Part shown: one piece after another, positions 22,851-27,440 of the stretch
Layout: every line of letters starts with the position of its first letter
Position numbering within the stretch: the first letter of the stretch is position 1
Source: Bacteroidales bacterium
Lineage (GTDB): Bacteria > Bacteroidota > Bacteroidia > Bacteroidales > Muribaculaceae
DNA length: 27,440 nt
Assembly: GCA_003150235.1 (NCBI GenBank)
Contig: QAMW01000010.1
Location: 1-27,440, forward strand
Direction of reading: 5' to 3'
Program-made: the position numbers and the translations under genes
The notes under the pieces: model-generated
What the model saw: the letters and a program-made list of their open reading frames with translations, nothing else
The model's database searches: none
What the model was told of the DNA's origin: nothing

Positions 22851-23285
22851 CTATTTTTCCGAGTCAAGCTTTGCCTTGAATGCGACGGCGTAAAGTTTCA
22901 TCTGCTTCACCAAAGCGGCAAGACCGTTGCTACGTGTTGGCGACAGATGTTCGGCAAGACCGATTTTATCTATGAAATAGAGGTCAGAATCAAGTATCTC
23001 GTCGGGAGTATGACCTGAAAGCACCTTCACAAGAAGGCTTATTATACCTTTCACGATTATCGCGTCGCTGTCGGCTGTAAACTCGATTTTTCCCTCCGGG
23101 GTAAGTTCGGCTTGCAGCCATGCACGGCTCTGACAGCCTTCTATCAGGTTTTGAGGCGTATGATAAGCCTCCGGCATAGGGGGAAGTGCATTCCCCAGGT
23201 CAATTATATAAGCATAGCGGTCCATCCAGTCATCGATGTCGCTGAACTCCTCTATTATTTCGTCTTGTTGTTGGTTTATTGTCAT
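22851..23285 (-). CDS. sufE: SufE family cysteine-desulfurase partner
   Basis: SufE accepts persulfide sulfur from the cysteine desulfurase SufS and passes it to the Fe-S scaffold. The 144-residue protein has the family plan: EEFSDIDDWMDRYAYIIDLG near the start, the active cysteine Cys51 in LIEGCQSRAWL, and the late GLAEHLSPTRSNGLAALVKQM. No other suf genes are adjacent, as is common for the Bacteroidales stand-alone SufE. It is 9 bp after the M28 peptidase and co-transcribed. Confidence 0.94.
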   Translation of the reverse strand: MTINQQQDEIIEEFSDIDDWMDRYAYIIDLGNALPPMPEAYHTPQNLIEGCQSRAWLQAELTPEGKIEFTADSDAIIVKGIISLLVKVLSGHTPDEILDSDLYFIDKIGLAEHLSPTRSNGLAALVKQMKLYAVAFKAKLDSEK

Positions 23286-23294
23286 GATTTTATG

Positions 23295-24293
23295 TCATTT
23301 ACTTGCTTTTTCGTTATATACAGTGTTAGCCACCGTCTGACCGACCGCCTCCAGCGTAGCCTTGCCGATGTGGGTCATATCGTCGGAAGCCGTATGCCAT
23401 ACGGGCGAGAACGACCCCGTGGCGGGATGACTACACTCGATTATGTCGATACAAGGAATACCGGCACGGTTGATAAATATATGGTCGTCGGTAATTCCTC
23501 CGCGCACATCGTTAAGAAAATATTTATCATAGCCGGCAGCCGAGGCGTTGCCCCATACCTTGTCATTTATGCGCTCGGCGAAACCCTGTGAGAGATATTC
23601 ACGGTAAAATTTCGCATTTTCGCCGCCTACCATGTCGAGCAATATGCCGTAACGCGGCATATTTTCAGCGGCATACGGCATGTGGTTCACCCAATACTGT
23701 GTCCCGAGACACCATGTCTCCTCACTGCTTCCCCACGCGCTGCTGTTACCGGAGTCCTCCCCGTCGACAAAGAGCAGGTCGACACCAACCTCGGGCGACT
23801 TCCCCTGAAAAGCGCGGGCGAGTTCCAGAAGGACCCCTACACCACTTGCTCCGTCATTGGCTCCCGGCACCGGCAAAGTGCGCTTGTTTATATCAGGGTC
23901 GGCATCAGCCCAGGGGCGCGTGTCCCAATGTGCCACAAGCAATATCCTGTCATTTGATTCGGGATTATAACGTCCCATTATATTTGTCAACGGCAATTCC
24001 GTACCGATATAATTGACAGCCGTCAGGTTCTGCTCAATTATGGTATCCGCACCAAAACGGCGCAACTGTCCGATGATATATTCCTTGCATGCTGCATGTC
24101 CTTCGCTACCTGGTATGCGCGGGCCGAAATCCACCTGCGCCTTGACATAGTTATAAGCGCTGTCGGCACTGAATTTCACAGGAAAAATCGCACCCTGTTC
24201 TTCCATGACCTGTGTCTTGGCTTTGTTTCCACCTCCATTACAGGAGATTGCAGAAATCAACATCAGTGCCAAGACAAAATGAATGCACTTCAT
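23295..24293 (-). CDS. M28 family peptidase / glutaminyl-cyclase-like lipoprotein
   Basis: A 332-residue exported zinc enzyme. The N-terminus is a signal with a likely lipoprotein cysteine (AISC, Cys18) followed by NGGG. The catalytic region has LLVAHWDTRPWADAD, PVPGANDGASGVGVLLEL and FVDGEDSG, which fit the M28 subgroup that includes glutaminyl-peptide cyclotransferases. ILLDMVGG and HTASDDMTH supply later metal positions. It could be an aminopeptidase or form pyroglutamate; sequence alone does not decide. It has its own promoter and heads a likely operon with sufE and the POT transporter. Confidence 0.88.
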   Translation of the reverse strand: MKCIHFVLALMLISAISCNGGGNKAKTQVMEEQGAIFPVKFSADSAYNYVKAQVDFGPRIPGSEGHAACKEYIIGQLRRFGADTIIEQNLTAVNYIGTELPLTNIMGRYNPESNDRILLVAHWDTRPWADADPDINKRTLPVPGANDGASGVGVLLELARAFQGKSPEVGVDLLFVDGEDSGNSSAWGSSEETWCLGTQYWVNHMPYAAENMPRYGILLDMVGGENAKFYREYLSQGFAERINDKVWGNASAAGYDKYFLNDVRGGITDDHIFINRAGIPCIDIIECSHPATGSFSPVWHTASDDMTHIGKATLEAVGQTVANTVYNEKASK

Positions 24294-24318
24294 AATCGGT
24301 TTATTGTTATTTGACCTT

Positions 24319-24348
24319 CAAAGTTACAAAAAAGTGACAAAACGGCAA
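24319..24348 (-). promoter_or_regulatory. M28-sufE-POT operon promoter
   Basis: On the minus strand TTG (24348-24346), a 19-bp spacer, then TAACTTTG (24326-24319), 25 bp before the ATG at 24293. It lies in the 81-bp gap after the twin-ABC gene. Confidence 0.65.
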
Positions 24349-24374
24349 CAGGCGCATTGGTCAACCCAAGCTTT

Positions 24375-25802
24375 TTATGAATTTTTTAACTTTTTTAGTG
24401 TTTTCGTATACGTCACACACTCAGGCACCTCCAGAAGAAAATGAGTGACATAGATAAGTGTCGGACGGTCACGATTCACAATCGTGTTGATAACAGCCTT
24501 GACGCTTCTCTTGCGAGCCGCATCAAGCCCGTGAAGCGGCTCGTCAAGTATGAGAAGGTCGGGATGCTTGATAAACGTGCGCGCTATCAGCACGAGCCGT
24601 TGCTCTCCGATCGACAGGGTGGCATAGCGTCTTTCCGCAAGATGCTCAAGATGAAAAAGCGACAGCCACGCCATAGCTTCTTCTGCCGCGGCGCGCGATA
24701 TGGCGCCGTAGTTGCCTGTCGTGCTTCGCAATCCCTGGGCGACCACATCCCTGACCGTGCCCTCGAATCGAAAATACAGGTGCATTTCGGGCGACACGTA
24801 GCCTATACGCCGCTTGATATCCCAGATACTCTCCCCCGACCCGCGCTTACGGTCAAAAAGCGTGATGTCATTGGAATACGCCTGCGGGTTGTCGGCATAG
24901 ACAAGGCTCAGTAACACTGACTTACCGCTGCCGTTAGGTCCTGCGAGTGCCCAGCATTCGCCGCTTCTCACACGCCATGATTCATTTTCGATAATCTTGC
25001 GGCTGCCGTAGCTTACATTGCACCCGCGCAGTTCAAGCGTTATGTCGTGCGCCAGCTTCTCGCGCGGTGACTTGGGTACACGCTCAAGATTCACGGCATA
25101 ATCCATCAAGGTCATCATCGCCCCTCGCGCCGCGGCTGCATTGCCCCGGTAGTCTATAGGCTCGCCGATTGTAAGCGACCTCATGGGTATCACGGTATCT
25201 GTACAGCCAGGAATCTCACCCGGATTACACAAAAGGAGCATGACCGATGTACCGCGCCCTGCAATTTCCGCTATTGCCTCGTCAAACAGAGCCCGCGACG
25301 CCGCATCAAGCCCTATATAAGGGTTATCTACTATCAACAGGTCGGGCTGCTGAAACATCATATTGATTATAAGCAGTTTGCGCAGCTCTCCGCTCGACAG
25401 GTAATTGACCTTTTTCTGCTCCACGCCCTCCAGATGGAGCCATGAGCAGAATTGACGCCACTTGTCTGAGGCGATATTGTCGCCCATGATTTCTGCGACA
25501 GTCGGCACCTCGTCGTTCATCGTTGCCTCGTGACGCTGCTGGTAATATTCGACATGACAGCCGCTCAATGAATGGATGTCGCTGAACTCGATAAACTTCA
25601 CCACAGGTTTCGCCCCTTCGGTCTTTATGGAGTTGGTCATGATATTCCACCCTTTCTCGATTATTCTGCCGAAAGTGCTCTTTCCGCTTCCGTTGGCACC
25701 TATCACCACCGTAACACCCAGATGTATCGAAATATGGTAAGGATTGGACAAGGTCACACCCATGTAGCGCAACGTGTCGCTCTGTAACTGAATAGTATTC
25801 AT
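24375..25802 (-). CDS. Twin ATP-binding-cassette ATPase, ModF-like
   Basis: A soluble protein (475 residues) of two fused ABC domains with no membrane part. Domain 1 has Walker A GANGSGKS (35-42), signature LSSGE and Walker B LLIVDNP, where the catalytic Glu is replaced by Asn. Domain 2 has GPNGSGKS, signature LSIGEQ and an intact LLILDEP. The layout matches ModF/PhrA-type proteins, whose role is poorly defined (linked to molybdate transport genes in some bacteria; none here). The ATG at 25802 sits at the inferred transcription start, so the mRNA may be leaderless; the next Met is residue 14, inside the first strand of the fold. Confidence 0.85.
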   Translation of the reverse strand: MNTIQLQSDTLRYMGVTLSNPYHISIHLGVTVVIGANGSGKSTFGRIIEKGWNIMTNSIKTEGAKPVVKFIEFSDIHSLSGCHVEYYQQRHEATMNDEVPTVAEIMGDNIASDKWRQFCSWLHLEGVEQKKVNYLSSGELRKLLIINMMFQQPDLLIVDNPYIGLDAASRALFDEAIAEIAGRGTSVMLLLCNPGEIPGCTDTVIPMRSLTIGEPIDYRGNAAAARGAMMTLMDYAVNLERVPKSPREKLAHDITLELRGCNVSYGSRKIIENESWRVRSGECWALAGPNGSGKSVLLSLVYADNPQAYSNDITLFDRKRGSGESIWDIKRRIGYVSPEMHLYFRFEGTVRDVVAQGLRSTTGNYGAISRAAAEEAMAWLSLFHLEHLAERRYATLSIGEQRLVLIARTFIKHPDLLILDEPLHGLDAARKRSVKAVINTIVNRDRPTLIYVTHFLLEVPECVTYTKTLKKLKNS

Positions 25803-25806
25803 GTTG

Positions 25807-25814
25807 CAAAATTA
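25807..25814 (-). promoter_or_regulatory. Twin-ABC gene promoter, -7 element
   Basis: TAATTTTG on the minus strand ends only 4 bases before the ATG at 25802-25800, so transcription should begin at or next to the start codon. No clear -33 is visible. Confidence 0.5.
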
Positions 25815-25857
25815 CACATTTTTATCAGGAGCGACACCCCATATCACAATAAATGCT

Positions 25858-25865
25858 TAAATTTG
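25858..25865 (+). promoter_or_regulatory. tyrS promoter, -7 element
   Basis: TAAATTTG lies 44 bp before the tyrS ATG. The leader of roughly 38 nt shows no T-box or other structured element. Confidence 0.55.
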
Positions 25866-25909
25866 CACCTTAATTATATAGGAAACAATAATCATAACAG
25901 AATAATTCG

Positions 25910-27202
25910 ATGAATTTTATTGAAGAATTAAAGTGGCGCGGCATGCTCCACACCATGATTCCCGGGACTGACGAACTCCTTGAAAAAGAGCAAGTGACAG
26001 CTTACCTCGGAATAGACCCCACCGCCGATTCTCTTCATATCGGTCACCTCTGCGGCGTGATGATACTCCGTCATTTCCAGCGTTGCGGACACAAGCCTAT
26101 CGCGTTGGTTGGCGGTGCGACAGGAATGATTGGCGACCCCTCAGGAAAATCGGCGGAGCGCAATCTTCTCGATGAGGCAACTCTCCGTCACAACCAGGAG
26201 GCTATCAAAAAACAGCTTTCCAAATTCCTTGATTTTGAATCTGACGCACCCAACCGCGCCGAGCTGGTCAACAATTACGACTGGATGAAGGAGTTTTCAT
26301 TCCTCGATTTCGCCCGCACGGTAGGCAAGCATATCACCGTCAACTATATGATGGCAAAGGATTCGGTGAAAAAGCGTCTTAACGGCGAGGCGCGCGACGG
26401 CCTGTCGTTCACCGAGTTCACCTACCAGCTTCTCCAGGGCTACGACTTCCTTCACCTCTACGAGACCAAAGGATGCAAGCTCCAGATGGGCGGTTCCGAC
26501 CAGTGGGGCAACATGACCACTGGTACCGAGCTTATACGCCGCACCAACGGCGGCGAGGCTTACGCACTCACCTGCCCCCTAATCACCAAGGCTGACGGCA
26601 CAAAATTCGGAAAGACAGAGAGCGGCAATGTATGGCTCGACGCCCGCTACACGTCGCCCTACAAGTTCTATCAGTTCTGGCTCAATGTGTCCGACGAGGA
26701 TGCCGAGCGTTACATCAAGATTTTCACCTCGCTTCCCAAAGAGGAAATCGACGAGCTTATCGCACAGCAGAAAGCCGACCCGGGTCTGCGCCCGCTCCAG
26801 AAGCGTCTGGCTCGCGAAGTGACCGTAATGGTACACTCCGAGGATGACTATAACGCAGCTGTGGAGGCATCGCAGATTCTGTTCAGCAACAAGGCAGGCG
26901 AGTTGCTCCACAACATTGACGAGCAGACATTGCTCGACATATTCGAAGGCGTCGACCGTTTCGAGATTGACCGTGCCGACCTTGACGGCTCGGTAAATCT
27001 TGCCGCCCTGCTCACTGAAAAGGCAAAGGTGTTCCCCAGCAAGGGAGAGCTGCGCAAACTCGCACAGGGCAATGGACTGTCAATCAATAAGGAGAAGGTG
27101 ACCGACATAAACCTTCCTGCCACCACAGCGATGCTCCTCAACGACAAGTATATCCTTGTCCAGAAAGGCAAGAAAAACTACTACCTCCTCATCGTGAAAT
27201 AA
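25910..27202 (+). CDS. tyrS: Tyrosyl-tRNA synthetase
   Basis: A class I synthetase (430 residues) that charges tRNA-Tyr. It has the HIGH motif HIGH (43-46) in DPTADSLHIGHL, the tyrosine pocket motif GGSDQWGNMTTGTEL, and the KMSKS equivalent KFGKT (232-236). A C-terminal S4 RNA-binding domain ends the protein (SKGELRKLAQGNGLSINKEKV then KYILVQKGKKNYYLLIV). Length and order are normal for the bacterial TyrS1 type. It is monocistronic, divergent from the twin-ABC gene, and followed by a dispersed hairpin repeat and then a strong terminator. Confidence 0.97.
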   Translation: MNFIEELKWRGMLHTMIPGTDELLEKEQVTAYLGIDPTADSLHIGHLCGVMILRHFQRCGHKPIALVGGATGMIGDPSGKSAERNLLDEATLRHNQEAIKKQLSKFLDFESDAPNRAELVNNYDWMKEFSFLDFARTVGKHITVNYMMAKDSVKKRLNGEARDGLSFTEFTYQLLQGYDFLHLYETKGCKLQMGGSDQWGNMTTGTELIRRTNGGEAYALTCPLITKADGTKFGKTESGNVWLDARYTSPYKFYQFWLNVSDEDAERYIKIFTSLPKEEIDELIAQQKADPGLRPLQKRLAREVTVMVHSEDDYNAAVEASQILFSNKAGELLHNIDEQTLLDIFEGVDRFEIDRADLDGSVNLAALLTEKAKVFPSKGELRKLAQGNGLSINKEKVTDINLPATTAMLLNDKYILVQKGKKNYYLLIVK

Positions 27203-27226
27203 CCCCGCCTCAGGCGCACATCGCGT

Positions 27227-27257
27227 AGCTGTAGGGGCGCCTGAGAGGGCGCCCGCC
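27227..27257 (+). repeat. GTAGGGGCG hairpin repeat, single copy
   Basis: GTAGCTGTAGGGGCGCC followed by TGAGAG and GGCGCCC; the stem is 27235-27241 with 27248-27254. The flank GTAGCTGTAGGGGCG is identical to the minus strand of the copy at 21002-21036 while the inner sequence differs. Confidence 0.65.
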
Positions 27258-27279
27258 ACACAGATGGCGACACATAAAA

Positions 27280-27314
27280 AGAGCGCATCAGGCATTCCGA
27301 TGCGCTCTTTTTTT
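27280..27314 (+). terminator. Rho-independent terminator after tyrS
   Basis: AGAGCGCATC (27280-27289) pairs perfectly with GATGCGCTCT (27299-27308) around a 9-nt loop, followed by a run of T to 27314. The A-run before the left arm makes it able to act in both directions. Confidence 0.9.
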
Positions 27315-27326
27315 ATGTCACTGTAC

Positions 27327-27440
27327 CGGGCGAGCTTCCACTCAATGTCACTAACTTAAGTCGCAAGAGCCAAAAATCCCCGCAAAGGGATTCATCCTGT
27401 TATCCGCGGGTAATGCCGAAGGCATACCCGTGGCTCAAGC
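27327..27440. repeat. MITE-like non-coding element, proximal part, inside half a hairpin repeat
   Basis: 27327-27343 equals 21001-21017, the first part of an intact hairpin repeat, which is then interrupted. The interrupting sequence begins AATGTCACTAACTTAAG (27344-27360), an imperfect inverted copy (14/17) of 223-239. It runs into the 54-bp stretch 27387-27440, which matches 2-55 with two mismatches. The element continues beyond the window. No gene is present after tyrS. Confidence 0.6.

Noticed and set aside
1..27440. The 54-bp match between the window ends could mean a circular replicon.
   Set aside because: The copies differ at two positions, the gene content is chromosomal (topA, dnaX, fabD, tyrS), and the flanks fit two separate copies of a dispersed element.
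1..27440. CRISPR arrays, tRNA or rRNA genes, prophage or transposase genes.
   Set aside because: No spaced direct repeats, no RNA gene signatures and no transposase or phage ORFs were seen on either strand.

Overview
This window looks like a chromosomal segment from a member of the Bacteroidales. The clearest sign is the promoter type. At least a dozen genes are preceded by the Bacteroidota -7 element TAnnTTTG, several with TTG/TTTG 19-20 bp upstream, and Shine-Dalgarno sequences are absent. Gene content fits: a two-gene tatAC, a TonB-dependent receptor, SufE, an M28 lipoprotein, and DnaX with a Pro/Ala-rich linker. The fairly GC-rich coding style suggests a Muribaculaceae-like lineage, but this is only an impression. 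About 24 genes are supported, almost all housekeeping or transport.

Layout. 1-347 is gene-free and filled with inverted repeats. 348-1377 (-) is tatA-tatC. 1504-5778 (+) is fabD, an OPT oligopeptide transporter and a DinF-like MATE exporter. 5769-6379 (-) is a cupin protein followed by an unlisted 54-codon ORF starting in a GTGA overlap; it is divergent from an HxlR regulator at 6611. 7067-13511 is the accessory-looking part: a MepA-like MATE pump (-) divergent from an AraC regulator (+), then on the + strand a second-type tryptophanyl-tRNA synthetase, a YbaK/ProX-type aminoacyl-tRNA deacylase, a Gdx/SugE-type SMR exporter and a Nim-like FMN protein. A LuxR-type regulator (-) and a secreted DUF1349 protein (+) share one overlapping promoter palindrome. 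13686-18871 (-) holds an RluA-family pseudouridine synthase, topA and dnaX. 18916-20769 (-) is a BtuB-like receptor. 21120-24293 (-) is an M28 peptidase, sufE and POT peptide transporter operon. 24375-25802 (-) is a ModF-like twin-ABC ATPase, divergent from tyrS (25910-27202, +).

Two things stand out. (1) Regulatory sequence around the AraC/TrpS/deacylase/efflux genes is unusually legible: two 32-bp direct repeats 51 bp apart lie upstream of each of the divergent MATE and araC promoters, and two TGACCnnTAAGTAA sites 30 bp apart lie at the SMR promoter. The gene set reads like a coordinated tolerance cassette against a toxic compound, possibly one aimed at tryptophan charging; this is a hypothesis. 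(2) The window ends carry the two opposite ends of what appears to be one kind of non-coding, MITE-like element of about 280 bp. It has 17-bp imperfect terminal inverted repeats, a 54-bp stretch present at both window ends, and a 12-bp direct repeat at its borders that matches the centre of a second dispersed hairpin family (TGTAGGGRYG...CRYCC), which is intact in the receptor/POT intergenic region.
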